NCBI GenBank assembly: GCA_013390945.1
Contig: JACAUC010000016.1
Location: 1-45,567 of the forward strand
Direction of reading: 5' to 3'
DNA length: 45,567 nt
Source of the DNA: Candidatus Chloroheliaceae bacterium
Lineage (GTDB): Bacteria > Chloroflexota > Chloroflexia > Chloroheliales > Chloroheliaceae
In this document: piece after piece, positions 34,821-42,998 of the stretch
Layout of the letters: every line of letters starts with the position of its first letter
Numbering within the stretch: position 1 is the stretch's first letter
Notes under the pieces: model-generated
The model's database searches: none
Told to the model about the DNA's origin: nothing
Seen by the model: only the letters and a program-made list of their open reading frames with translations
Translations under genes and position numbers: made by a program

Positions 34821-35669
34821 TCAAACTATCCGTTCTACCTGCAAGAAGTCAAGGGTTAGAGGTGTTTCGCGTCCGAAGATCGAAACCAATACTGTCACCT
34901 TGTTCTTGGTTGAATCAATTGAGTCAATTGTACCAGTAAACTCGCTGAAAGGGCCATCTATAATCTTGACGGCCTGCCCAACTTGTAGGCTGGTCTTTAC
35001 TTTTGGTGCTTCGGCCTCCATTTGTTTGATAATGCCCTGCATCTCGTCATCACCTAGCGGTGTGGGTTTATTACCACTCCCTACAAAGCTAGTGACACCT
35101 TGGGTGTTACGTACTACGTACCACGATTCGTCGGTCATCATCATTTCTACGAGGACGTAGCCGGGGTATACTTTACGCTGAACGGTATGACGTTGACCAT
35201 TTTTAATTTCGGTCTCTTCCATCGTGGGTACTACCACGCGGTAGATTTTGTCACGCATATCCATAGATTCAATGCGCCGTTCCAACGCTCGTTTTACCTT
35301 ATTTTCGTAACCGGAATAGGTGTGAACCACGTACCAGCGCCGTCCTAGGTTTTCCTGCTGTCCGCTACTTGGAGCCAACGAAGGACGTTCCACAGGGCTA
35401 GGTGCTGGTTGCTTTGCGTTGTCCTCAATCACCCGGTATTCAGCGTCTACTACCTTGCCCTCACTGCGTTCCACAGGGCTAGGTACTGGTTGCTTTGCGC
35501 TGTCACTTTCTAGCGTGACTTGCACTTCTTCACTCTTAGCGAGCGTTGTCACGGTAGCATCAGCTAGGTCTTGCCCATCCTCGTGCAAAGGTTCTTCACT
35601 CTTAGCGAGCGTTGTCACCGGATTCTCAATTAGGTCTTGCTCTTCTTCGCGCAAAGGTTCTTCCGCCAC
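34821..35669 (-). CDS. nusG: Transcription antitermination/elongation factor NusG with long N-terminal extension
   Basis: A 282-residue protein whose last 170 residues are a normal NusG: NGN domain from [15 protein letters not shown], then the KOW domain from [17 protein letters not shown]. NusG binds RNA polymerase and couples it to Rho or the ribosome. The first 110 residues are an acidic, Pro-rich extension built from two separate direct duplications: 22-codon TTLAKSEE repeats and 27-codon KQPxPSPVER repeats. The GTG at 35669 is preferred over the TTG at 35675, because AAGGAG lies 8 nt before the GTG and only 2 nt before the TTG. It sits between secE and rplK as usual. Confidence 0.95.
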   Translation of the reverse strand: MAEEPLREEEQDLIENPVTTLAKSEEPLHEDGQDLADATVTTLAKSEEVQVTLESDSAKQPVPSPVERSEGKVVDAEYRVIEDNAKQPAPSPVERPSLAPSSGQQENLGRRWYVVHTYSGYENKVKRALERRIESMDMRDKIYRVVVPTMEETEIKNGQRHTVQRKVYPGYVLVEMMMTDESWYVVRNTQGVTSFVGSGNKPTPLGDDEMQGIIKQMEAEAPKVKTSLQVGQAVKIIDGPFSEFTGTIDSIDSTKNKVTVLVSIFGRETPLTLDFLQVERIV

Positions 35670-35727
35670 TTCCAAAACTCCTTAAAATTCCACACCTGCC
35701 CATTAAAATAGTTCCAACTAGGCCAGA

Positions 35728-35958
35728 TTAGACTCCAAAAAGGGTTTGCAGACCATTGTAGAGGTAAGTCAGCAACAGATCAAACGTACCCAACACGGCA
35801 GCCATTATTGCCGATAATGCGATCACTACAATTGTCAGATTGCGCGTGGTTTTGCGATCCGGCCAATCTACTTTGGTCATTTCAACCCGCGATTCTCGGA
35901 CAAAAGTTACTAGCGGCGGCTTCTGGTTCGGATCATCCAATAAAACTCTCTCGGCCAT
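35728..35958 (-). CDS. secE: Preprotein translocase subunit SecE
   Basis: A 76-residue single-TM SecE. The amphipathic segment EMTKVDWPDRKTTRN is the family signature, followed by the TM helix VVIALSAIMAAVLGTFDLL. It clamps SecY in the translocon. It lies immediately upstream of nusG, the universal arrangement. AGGAGAAAG precedes the ATG. Confidence 0.96.
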   Translation of the reverse strand: MAERVLLDDPNQKPPLVTFVRESRVEMTKVDWPDRKTTRNLTIVVIALSAIMAAVLGTFDLLLTYLYNGLQTLFGV

Positions 35959-36039
35959 TTTAGATTCTTTCTCCTAGTTTTGGATAGATTACCTGATAAA
36001 CCTCAACTTTAATGACAGAGGGCAACCTAGGGTAACTGG

Positions 36040-36204
36040 TTACTTAGTTTCACGATGTAACATAACTTTGCGCTCACGGCGGCAATATTTTTTAAATTCG
36101 AGCCGGGCTGGATCGTTGCGCTTATTCTTGCTAGTAGTATAATTGCGCTCCTTACAACCAGTACAGGCTAGATGGATAACAATGCGATCTTTTTTGGCAG
36201 CCAT
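36040..36204 (-). CDS. rpmG: 50S ribosomal protein L33
   Basis: A 54-residue L33 with the diagnostic block [19 protein letters not shown] and [17 protein letters not shown]. It heads the secE-nusG-rplKA operon. Two cysteines (Cys14, Cys17) and Cys41 remain, but the fourth zinc ligand expected three residues after Cys41 is Glu44. A full zinc site is therefore unlikely. AAGGAAGAG precedes the ATG. A minus-strand TATAAT at 36238-36243 is the likely -10. Confidence 0.95.
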   Translation of the reverse strand: MAAKKDRIVIHLACTGCKERNYTTSKNKRNDPARLEFKKYCRRERKVMLHRETK

Positions 36205-36256
36205 TTCTTCTCTTCCTTAGATATGAACTCACTTTTTATTATAAGGGTTCAAAAGT

Positions 36257-36280
36257 CAAAAAAATTCGGGGGTTGCCCCC
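36257..36280 (-). terminator. Terminator upstream of rpmG
   Basis: On the minus strand GGGGG-CAA-CCCCC is followed by GAATTTTTTT. It would stop transcription arriving from the right just before the rpmG promoter. No minus-strand gene is visible upstream that would need it. Confidence 0.65.
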
Positions 36281-36500
36281 ACGAACTTCCATAGTATAAC
36301 ATGAATTTCGTAACTTGTCTACACTGTTCAAAGGCCCAGAGGCAGTCTATATTTGTAATTCAGGCGTAAAAGTGCTAAACTATACCATTAGTAGTTGAGT
36401 TCGGACGACTATTCTTCCTAGAACGATGTAAATCAAAAACCACCGTGAATATAGTAGTATGGTGATCTGCTCGGCTTATTATACTACTGCAATTGGGTAT

Positions 36501-36573
36501 TACTGGTACGATACTGGTAAAATTTAAGCTTAGAAAAATATTAGTTAGCCGCTTCGACCAACGCGGTTTTTTT
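36501..36573 (+). promoter_or_regulatory. Direct repeats and possible attenuator before the binding-protein gene
   Basis: TACTGGTA occurs at 36501-36508 and 36512-36519, exactly 11 bp apart, and overlaps a possible -10 TAAAAT (36518-36523). Downstream, AGCCGC (36547-36552) and GCGGTT (36563-36568) form a weak hairpin followed by seven or more T. This may be an activator site followed by a leader attenuator. Confidence 0.4.
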
Positions 36574-36631
36574 GATGTAACGTTAATCTAGCGGAGAAGC
36601 AAGAAGAATTAAGAAGGAGAGAGTTGAAAGA

Positions 36632-38500
36632 ATGACTAAGCTTAAAAAGCTACACCTAACCTTAGTGGCACTGCTTATCTTGGCATCACTGCTGGCGGCT
36701 TGCGGTGATAGCACTACGACCACCGCACCTACTACGGCAGCTAGTACAACTGCCGCTATAAGTAATACGGCAGGGTCCGCGATTAGTACGACTGCCGCTA
36801 TAAGTAATACGGCAGGGTCCGCGATTAGTACAACCGTTGCTACCGCGGCTACTAAAACGGCTGCTATTATTACGACCACTACTACTGCCACGTCCGCTGT
36901 CCCTGGAGAGATTTATGACGCAGGTGGGATTTCATACCTTGATCCCCGGCCCAATTATCAAAAGGCTCCCGCGGGTAATAAGGGTGGCAATCTGAACCTA
37001 GCCGCAGCGAGCGATGCCAAGAGTCTACACCCCTACCTCACTACCGATGCTACCTCTACCGATTGGCAAGGTTTTATTTACAGTGGTTCTTTTTATGATG
37101 TAGATCTCAAATCGGGAACGCCTACCGTAAACTTTCGGGTAGCCGATGCTTTAAAGGTGAGTGCCGATAAGCTGACTTACACTTTTACCTTGAAGGATGG
37201 TCTCAAGTGGAGCGATGGGAAGCCGATTACCTCGGCAGACTACGAGTGGACCTATAAGCAGGCTCTTGACCCTGCCAACAATTACCCTTATGTGAAAGAT
37301 TTTACTGACGTACTTGAGAGTGTAACTGCGCCGGATGCTAAAACGGTTGTCTTCAAGCTGAAGGTTGCCGACCTCTATGGCATTGCCAAGACTGGTCTAG
37401 TACCGCTCCCCAAGCATATCTGGGAGGGCAAAAACTGGGGGGATGCCACTCAGAACGCTGAGATCAATAGCCCTACTGTTGTGAGCGGCCCTTGGAAGCT
37501 CAAGGAGTGGAAGCGCGGCCAATACATCACCTTTGTACGCAACGACAACTCTACCATTTGGCCTGTACCCCAACTCGAGAGCGTCACCGTTCAGATTGTA
37601 TCTTCACGAACCGTCCAAGTACAAAAGTTGAAGGCGGGTGAACTGGATGCCATAGACCTGAACGCTACCGAATATGACGAGGCTAAGAAGGCCACCAACG
37701 CCTCGGTCTTAGAGTACTTCTCATTTCAAGCAAGTTGGTCTTTCATTGGCTTTAACTTCCGACGGTCTTACCTGCAGGATCTGGAATTGCGTAAAGCTTT
37801 GGCCTATGCTACCCCACAAAAAGATATAGTGGATAAGTTGGTCTTGGGTCTCGGTCAGGCCATCTACTCGTCCGTACCGCAGTCCAGTGGGCTTTACAAT
37901 CCTCAAACCCCTAAGTATGAGTATAATATCGAGAAGGCCAAGAGTACTCTGACTGCCGCTGGCTATAAAGTCGAAGGTGGCAAGCTGAAGGACAAAGCCG
38001 GTAACGAGATACCTAAACTGAAGATTCTCTTCAACTCTGATAACAAGGTACGCGAAGGGATTGCTACGGTGGTGCAGCAAAGCTACAAAGAATTGGGGAT
38101 TGAGCTTGAGATTGTGCCACTGGAGTTTCAGACTTATCTGGAAAAGCTTCAGAAAGACCCGTTTGATTACGATTTCTACGTTCTTGGCTGGCGCTCTACC
38201 GTAACCCCTGAAACCTTCGATCAGGTTTGGAAGGGTGGCCCCTCCTTAAATATGGGAGCTTGGGATACGGCGGTAAGTAAGCAGGTGCTTGACCTTTATA
38301 GCAAGGCCAATCAGGAGTTTGACGTTGCCAAACGAAAAGAGATTATGGGACAAATTCAGGTCTTAACTGCTCAAGATTTGCCCTATGTTTTCATTTATCA
38401 AGCCAAAAACCTCTCTGGCATTAGCAATAAGCTGGTTACTTCACCAACTACTGGCCTCGGTGTCTCTTATAACGTTTACACCGACTGGAGTCTGAAGTAA
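36632..38500 (+). CDS. Peptide-type ABC transporter substrate-binding lipoprotein (SBP family 5)
   Basis: A 622-residue lipoprotein. The signal peptide ends in lipobox LAAC with Cys24 as lipid anchor. A Thr/Ala/Ser-rich linker (about 27-92), made partly of a 14-residue repeat, is followed by a standard family-5 binding protein: LNLAAASDAKSLHPYLTTDATS, LTYTFTLKDGLKWSDGKPITSADY and the WSFIGFNFRRSYLQDLELRKAL segment. Family members bind oligopeptides, dipeptides, nickel or sugars, so the substrate is not clear. Two permeases follow, but no ATPases. A GAGAGAG Shine-Dalgarno sequence precedes the ATG. Confidence 0.93.
   Translation: MTKLKKLHLTLVALLILASLLAACGDSTTTTAPTTAASTTAAISNTAGSAISTTAAISNTAGSAISTTVATAATKTAAIITTTTTATSAVPGEIYDAGGISYLDPRPNYQKAPAGNKGGNLNLAAASDAKSLHPYLTTDATSTDWQGFIYSGSFYDVDLKSGTPTVNFRVADALKVSADKLTYTFTLKDGLKWSDGKPITSADYEWTYKQALDPANNYPYVKDFTDVLESVTAPDAKTVVFKLKVADLYGIAKTGLVPLPKHIWEGKNWGDATQNAEINSPTVVSGPWKLKEWKRGQYITFVRNDNSTIWPVPQLESVTVQIVSSRTVQVQKLKAGELDAIDLNATEYDEAKKATNASVLEYFSFQASWSFIGFNFRRSYLQDLELRKALAYATPQKDIVDKLVLGLGQAIYSSVPQSSGLYNPQTPKYEYNIEKAKSTLTAAGYKVEGGKLKDKAGNEIPKLKILFNSDNKVREGIATVVQQSYKELGIELEIVPLEFQTYLEKLQKDPFDYDFYVLGWRSTVTPETFDQVWKGGPSLNMGAWDTAVSKQVLDLYSKANQEFDVAKRKEIMGQIQVLTAQDLPYVFIYQAKNLSGISNKLVTSPTTGLGVSYNVYTDWSLK
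36742..36835 (+). repeat. 42-bp tandem repeat in the lipoprotein linker
   Basis: The unit starts TAGTAC(A/G)ACTGCCGCTATA at 36742 and recurs at 36784, with a third start at 36826, giving about 2.2 copies with a period of 42 bp (14 codons). It lengthens the flexible linker between the lipid anchor and the binding domain. Confidence 0.9.
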
Positions 38501-38514
38501 GCACTACCCCTTGT

Positions 38515-38541
38515 CTAGGCTGGAATTTACCTCCAGCCTAG
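38515..38541 (+). other. Intercistronic stem-loop between binding protein and permeases
   Basis: CTAGGCTGGA (38515-38524) pairs with TCCAGCCTAG (38532-38541), 7-nt loop, no T-run. Such a hairpin probably protects the upstream mRNA or reduces read-through, giving more binding protein than permease. Confidence 0.75.
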
Positions 38542-38582
38542 AATCTAAAGAGGTCTCAGGCGCACCCAGAGGATAATACAAG

Positions 38583-39545
38583 ATGAAAAGATTTCTAATT
38601 CGTAGAATAATACAATCCCTCCTATTACTCTTTGCGGTAATGGTCATCAGTTTTATCCTGATGCACACTGCGCCGGGTGGCCCCCTTCGGTTACTGGCCG
38701 AAGACCCTCGTATGAGTCCCATTACTATTAGTAACATTGAGGAACGCCTTGGCTTACACGAACCGTTGCCAGTCCAGTTCGTCAAGTGGATCTGGGGCGT
38801 AGTGCGGCTCGATTTTGGCAATTCTTTTATCTGGGGAGAGCCAGTGATTGTGTTAGTCTGGGATGCGGCCATCAATAGTTTGTGGCTAACGCTAGGTGGT
38901 ACAATTCTGGGATTGTTGGGTATTCCTATCGGGGTTTATGCTGCCCGCCATCGTGGTAAGTTAAGCGATAATCTAATTCGGGTTTTAACGGTAGTCTTAA
39001 ACGCAATTCCGCATTGGTGGTTAGGTCTACTCGTTATTATTATGGTCTCCAATTTTGCGGCAGATGGCGGAGTGAAGCTTTTGCCTTTGGGTGGGATGTA
39101 TACGTTTGGGCAGGATAGTCTTTTAGACCGACTTTGGCATATGATTTTACCTTCGTTTTTAGTGGCCCTCTCTTATATAATTGCGTTTAGCCGCTTTGTG
39201 CGTTCCCAAACTTTGGAAGTAATTAACCAAGATTATGTGCGTACTGCCCGGGCTAAAGGAATGGCTGAGAAGGTAGTTAATCGGGCGCATGTGATGCGTA
39301 ATTCATTAATTCCTCTGATTACTATTTTTGGTGGTCTCTTACCTAGTCTTTTTGGTGGCATCGTCTTGGTCGAGTCGATTCTATCTTGGCCTGGAATGGG
39401 TACCTTGTTTATCCGGGCCGCGTTCGAGCGGGACTATCCTATCTTGATGGGTATCATCCTCTTTTTATCTATTTTGATTATATTGGGCAATTTGTTGGCT
39501 GATTTAGCCTATGGAGTGGTTGATCCTAGGGTGCGCTATAACTGA
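38583..39545 (+). CDS. Peptide-type ABC transporter permease, DppB/OppB family
   Basis: A 320-residue inner-membrane permease with the OppB signature: N-terminal FLIRRIIQSLLLLFAVMVISF, AxFVRSQTLEVINQDYVRTARAKGM (the EAA loop with its AKG motif), and the C-terminal DPRVRY. Six TM helices are expected. It forms a heterodimer with the DppC-like protein and accepts substrate from the lipoprotein encoded upstream. The ATPases that should dock on the EAA loops are not encoded nearby. Confidence 0.93.
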   Translation: MKRFLIRRIIQSLLLLFAVMVISFILMHTAPGGPLRLLAEDPRMSPITISNIEERLGLHEPLPVQFVKWIWGVVRLDFGNSFIWGEPVIVLVWDAAINSLWLTLGGTILGLLGIPIGVYAARHRGKLSDNLIRVLTVVLNAIPHWWLGLLVIIMVSNFAADGGVKLLPLGGMYTFGQDSLLDRLWHMILPSFLVALSYIIAFSRFVRSQTLEVINQDYVRTARAKGMAEKVVNRAHVMRNSLIPLITIFGGLLPSLFGGIVLVESILSWPGMGTLFIRAAFERDYPILMGIILFLSILIILGNLLADLAYGVVDPRVRYN

Positions 39546-39566
39546 GGCAAGGAGTATCAAATAGAA

Positions 39567-40502
39567 ATGAGTCAAACCGGAGTAGAGCTAGACCTGCCAC
39601 CCCTTCAAACGAATCACCCTTCCAAGCGTCCTAAAAAGTCCTCAAGGGGTTTTTGGCGTAGTTCGATAGATCGCTTTATGCAGGATAGAGTGAGTGTTAT
39701 TGCTCTGGTGGTTTTTTTGATACTCTGCGTAACGATATTTTGTGCGCCCCTCGTTAGCCAGATTTTCTTTCGCGGTCAAGAACCCAATAAGGGCAATTTA
39801 TTTGATAGTTTCAAGCCTCCCTCGGAAGAGCATGTGTTGGGTACGGATAAGACCGGGCGGGATGTAGCGGTGCGCCTGCTCTACGCAGGTCAAATTTCGC
39901 TGGCGATTGGCTTTACTGTAGCCGCTATCTCTCTCTCGTTGGGGGTATTGTTGGGATTGGTGGCGGGTTTTTTCGGCGGTATCTGGGATGATGCCATCAA
40001 TGCCCTTGTTCAGATTATGCTTACCATTCCGACCCTCTTTATCCTGATTCTGCTTTCAGTCTTAATTCTGCCGGAGTGGTGGAGTCTAGCAATCGTTTTG
40101 GGTCTACTTGGCTGGATGGGTGTTACACGGCAGGTGCGTGGTCTCGTCTTGAGCTTGCGAAACTTGGATTATGTGGATGCGGCGCGGGTAATGGGAGCCA
40201 GCAACTGGCGGATAATGTATGTCCACATTTTGCCCAATGTGGTCTCTATTGTATTGGTAGTAGCCGGGTTTGATTTGGCGGGAGCGATCCTGAGTGAAGC
40301 CTCCCTAAGTTTCTTGGGTTTTGGAGTGCGCCCCCCGACCGCTAGTTGGGGTAATATGCTCAATAACGCGCTGGAATTTTATTCCAAAGCCCCTCTTCAG
40401 GTTATTATGCCGGGTCTAATGATCTTTATCACCCTGCTCTGTATCTTTCTGATTGCCGACGGTCTGCGCGATGCCTTTGACCCACGCCTAAGAGACCGCT
40501 AA
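39567..40502 (+). CDS. Peptide-type ABC transporter permease, DppC/OppC family
   Basis: A 311-residue permease with the OppC signature: an extended N-terminal cytoplasmic segment, then DRVSVIALVVFLI, the HVLGTDKTGRDVAVRLLYAG block, the EAA loop LDYVDAARVMGASNWRIMYVHILPN, and the C-terminal GLRDAFDPRL. It lies 21 bp after the DppB gene with AAGGAG upstream. A dispersed repeat begins immediately at its stop codon, and no ATPase gene follows; the next gene is on the opposite strand. Confidence 0.93.
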   Translation: MSQTGVELDLPPLQTNHPSKRPKKSSRGFWRSSIDRFMQDRVSVIALVVFLILCVTIFCAPLVSQIFFRGQEPNKGNLFDSFKPPSEEHVLGTDKTGRDVAVRLLYAGQISLAIGFTVAAISLSLGVLLGLVAGFFGGIWDDAINALVQIMLTIPTLFILILLSVLILPEWWSLAIVLGLLGWMGVTRQVRGLVLSLRNLDYVDAARVMGASNWRIMYVHILPNVVSIVLVVAGFDLAGAILSEASLSFLGFGVRPPTASWGNMLNNALEFYSKAPLQVIMPGLMIFITLLCIFLIADGLRDAFDPRLRDR

Positions 40503-40504
40503 TG

Positions 40505-40569
40505 TCAACGGTCGGAGCCGTATCCCACAGTAGGGACGCAGTATCAACGGTCGGAGCCGTATCCAACAG
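40505..40569. repeat. Two copies of the GGAGCCG dispersed repeat after the DppC gene
   Basis: TCAACGGTCGGAGCCGTATC occurs at 40505 and again at 40544 (period 39 bp). It differs by only a few bases from the unit repeated inside the ABC-F coding region at 19111 and 19189. Here it is non-coding and starts 2 bp after the permease stop codon. Confidence 0.85.
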
Positions 40570-40590
40570 TTAGATTATCTATAAAAATAT

Positions 40591-40630
40591 CTGTGTTCAT
40601 CTGTGGTTCTCTGTGTTCATCTGTGTTACT
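40591..40630. repeat. 20-bp tandem repeat CTGTGTTCATCTGTG
   Basis: CTGTGTTCATCTGTGGTTCT (40591-40610) is followed by a near copy (40611-40630). CTGTGTTCATCTGTG-type sequence is a recurring low-complexity spacer repeat in many bacterial genomes. It lies between the convergent DppC and ABC permease genes. Confidence 0.7.
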
Positions 40631-40655
40631 TCTTAATTCCTTCTCTATAATTCTT

Positions 40656-42998
40656 TCAAAACCGCAAAGAGCTACTAATATTGACCCGGGCCGCGCCGAT
40701 GGCCGGGCCGAGGCTGGCGGCGGTGGTCAGCAAAAGAGCAAAGGCAAAAGTGCCAATCACCATTTGAGGCTCGAAGATAAAATCCACTGGAAAGACCGCT
40801 TGGCTGATAACGTTGGTTAGCACTTGGGCAAGGGGGTAGCCCAAAATCAGCCCCACTATAAAACCAAGTAAGCCTAAGAATAGCCCCTCCGTCAGGAAGA
40901 TTTGGACTAGACGTTGGTTTGTGCCGCCAATAGTCCGTAGCACCCCAATTTCGCGCCTGCGTTCCAACACATTTAGGGTTAGGGTATTGACTACCCCAAT
41001 CGCCCCGATAACCGCAATGATGGCGGTCATGGAGTAGAGCAAGAGCCGAAGGATGGCGGTTATCTGGAGAGTACTGTTGCGGTCAGAATAGGCCGTTAGG
41101 CTACTGGGACTCAATTCGCGGTAACGATTTTCAATCGTAGCAAGGACGGTTTCAACCGTAGCCGGATCGTGTTCAGTGGTAACGATGGCAAAGAAATCGG
41201 CCAAGCCTTGCCGCTTTTTCAACCGTTGGGCGACACTCAAGGGCATAAAGACTTTGCCCACACTGCTACTACCCAAAAATTTGCTATTATCGTCTAAGAT
41301 ACCCACTACCTGCATCGTCTCACGCTGGCGGTTATATTCCACTTCTAGGTAATCACCCACCTTGATGCTACGGAGGTGGGCCAAATTTGCCGAGATTGTT
41401 ACCACGTTATTTTCGTTGGTGGTAAACCAGCGTCCCTCGCTCACCTGTTTTTTGTAGATGGTGGTATTGGGTGGTACTCCGTACATATCGGTAGTGGTAG
41501 CCTTGACCGTAACCCGGCCCCGCATCCATGCTTCCGCGTTCATCACGCCCGGCACAGCTTTCAAATGCTGAGCCAGATTTTCGTTTACATCTGAATCAAA
41601 CTGCATCCAGCCATCCGCGCCATAAACATTATAGAGGTGGTCAATTGTCCCATCTACCGAGGTACTGGTACTTTGAGCGGCTAGGAAGGCGGCACTACTG
41701 AGGGCAATTACCCCCAAGGTAATTAGGTTGCGGGTTTTGCGGCGGGAGAGATTGCGTAGCGAAAGGGCTACTAGTGGCGGCAATTTTTGTAGTTTGGTTA
41801 AGATACGGTCTACTCGTCCCTGCCCATAGGTAGAGGTGATGCCATAGCTATCGAGGGCTTCGCGTACCGAAATAGCGGTTCCTGCCCAAGCCGGAATTAG
41901 GGCCGAGGCCAACGTTACACCGATACCTACCACAACACCTAGCCCTAGTGCTTCTGGCTGGAACAAGAACTGGTCTACCTCAAAATTGAGTGTCCCACCT
42001 AGAAATCCCAACAGAAATTTACCACCGACAAAGCCGCCCACAATTCCCAACGCCGTTCCAATTAGGCCATAGATCAATGCTCCAAAGAGATAGACCTGCA
42101 AAATGCTCCACCGTCCCGCCCCTAGTGCCTTGAGAGTGCCTATTTCGCCTACCTGCTCAGTGACGATAGCCGAGAGGGTATTGGCTACCAAGAAGCCACT
42201 GATGACCAGCCCAACTCCTGAAAAGACCAGCAACAGCAAGACCACTACCTCAATCTCCTGCTTACCCAAGAAATTATTAGGATCACGGGCCACATAGCCA
42301 CTAAACTGCAAATTGCGCTTTCTAAAAATATCCTCTACCTGCCGCCGAGTCTCTTCGCGCCCGGCTAAATCGTTGACTCGCAGCAATATTTCGTTATCGC
42401 CCGAAATCCCTAGCATACGGCGCACATCGTTGGCCGTAGCATAGGCGGTGGAATAGTTGAGCAGGGTAGCCGAGGGGTAGGCCGGACTTTTGACAAAGCC
42501 ACTAAGGGTGAAACGATATTCTTGGTTTTGGGGTTGGACGCGGTAGGTAATCACGTCACCTAGTTTTAAGTCGGGTAGAAGTTGTTTGGTAGAGATTTCA
42601 AAGGCTACCTCCCCGCTCTGCGGTGGCCGACCCTCTACAAAATCTATCCGATTAACCTGCACCTTGCTATAGTCTTCCAAGCCGTAGAAGGTGACATCGT
42701 GCCAAGTGTTATCCCAGCGAAAGCGGGTATAGTAGTTGGCGCGGCGTTGTACTGCCGCCACATTGGGTACTTGGCTAAGGGCATATTCAGTGGTAGGGGT
42801 ATTGTTCCAGACCCACCAGCGCATATCGTCTTGGCTACTGTTGGCGTAGTTATAGCGTTGGGCCTCTTCGAGGTTACGAGCAGTGGCGACAATAGCGACA
42901 ATTCCGGCCACTCCGATAAAGATACCCACAATGGTAAGCCCCGACCGGATTTTGCGGCGGCGAATGTCATTAAAAGCTTTTTGGAATGACCAGATCAA
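40656..42998 (-). CDS. MacB/FtsX-family ABC permease of the sigma-factor operon
   Basis: A 780-residue inner-membrane permease with two FtsX cores (about 250-385 and 650-775) and two extracytoplasmic MacB-like domains. The opening KAFNDIRRRKIRSGLTIVGIFIGVAGI is the typical N-terminal helix, and the conserved VVNTLTLNVLERRREIGVLRTIGG motif occurs near the end. The TTG start overlaps the ATPase stop codon by 4 bp (TTGA), so translation is probably coupled. It is the last gene of the sigma/anti-sigma/ATPase/permease operon. The substrate is unknown; envelope-damaging compounds or lipids are plausible. Confidence 0.92.
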   Translation of the reverse strand: MIWSFQKAFNDIRRRKIRSGLTIVGIFIGVAGIVAIVATARNLEEAQRYNYANSSQDDMRWWVWNNTPTTEYALSQVPNVAAVQRRANYYTRFRWDNTWHDVTFYGLEDYSKVQVNRIDFVEGRPPQSGEVAFEISTKQLLPDLKLGDVITYRVQPQNQEYRFTLSGFVKSPAYPSATLLNYSTAYATANDVRRMLGISGDNEILLRVNDLAGREETRRQVEDIFRKRNLQFSGYVARDPNNFLGKQEIEVVVLLLLVFSGVGLVISGFLVANTLSAIVTEQVGEIGTLKALGAGRWSILQVYLFGALIYGLIGTALGIVGGFVGGKFLLGFLGGTLNFEVDQFLFQPEALGLGVVVGIGVTLASALIPAWAGTAISVREALDSYGITSTYGQGRVDRILTKLQKLPPLVALSLRNLSRRKTRNLITLGVIALSSAAFLAAQSTSTSVDGTIDHLYNVYGADGWMQFDSDVNENLAQHLKAVPGVMNAEAWMRGRVTVKATTTDMYGVPPNTTIYKKQVSEGRWFTTNENNVVTISANLAHLRSIKVGDYLEVEYNRQRETMQVVGILDDNSKFLGSSSVGKVFMPLSVAQRLKKRQGLADFFAIVTTEHDPATVETVLATIENRYRELSPSSLTAYSDRNSTLQITAILRLLLYSMTAIIAVIGAIGVVNTLTLNVLERRREIGVLRTIGGTNQRLVQIFLTEGLFLGLLGFIVGLILGYPLAQVLTNVISQAVFPVDFIFEPQMVIGTFAFALLLTTAASLGPAIGAARVNISSSLRF

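Larger units (their letters stand above)
36205..36631. other. Gap between rpmG and the peptide-transporter operon
   Basis: No gene or tRNA is visible in this 427-bp gap. It holds a minus-strand -10 (36238-36243) for rpmG and a minus-strand terminator at 36257-36280. It also holds the direct repeat and weak hairpin before the binding-protein gene, described separately. The stretch 36300-36480 shows nothing recognisable. Confidence 0.6.

Noticed and set aside
36205..36631. tRNA gene near secE/rpmG
   Set aside because: tRNA-Trp or other tRNAs often occur here, but I found no cloverleaf or TPsiC arm in either strand of this gap or in 35959-36039.
40505..40569. Insertion-sequence end or inverted repeat after the DppC-like gene
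   Set aside because: The two copies are direct, not inverted, and no transposase lies nearby. They match the dispersed repeat in the ABC-F gene instead.
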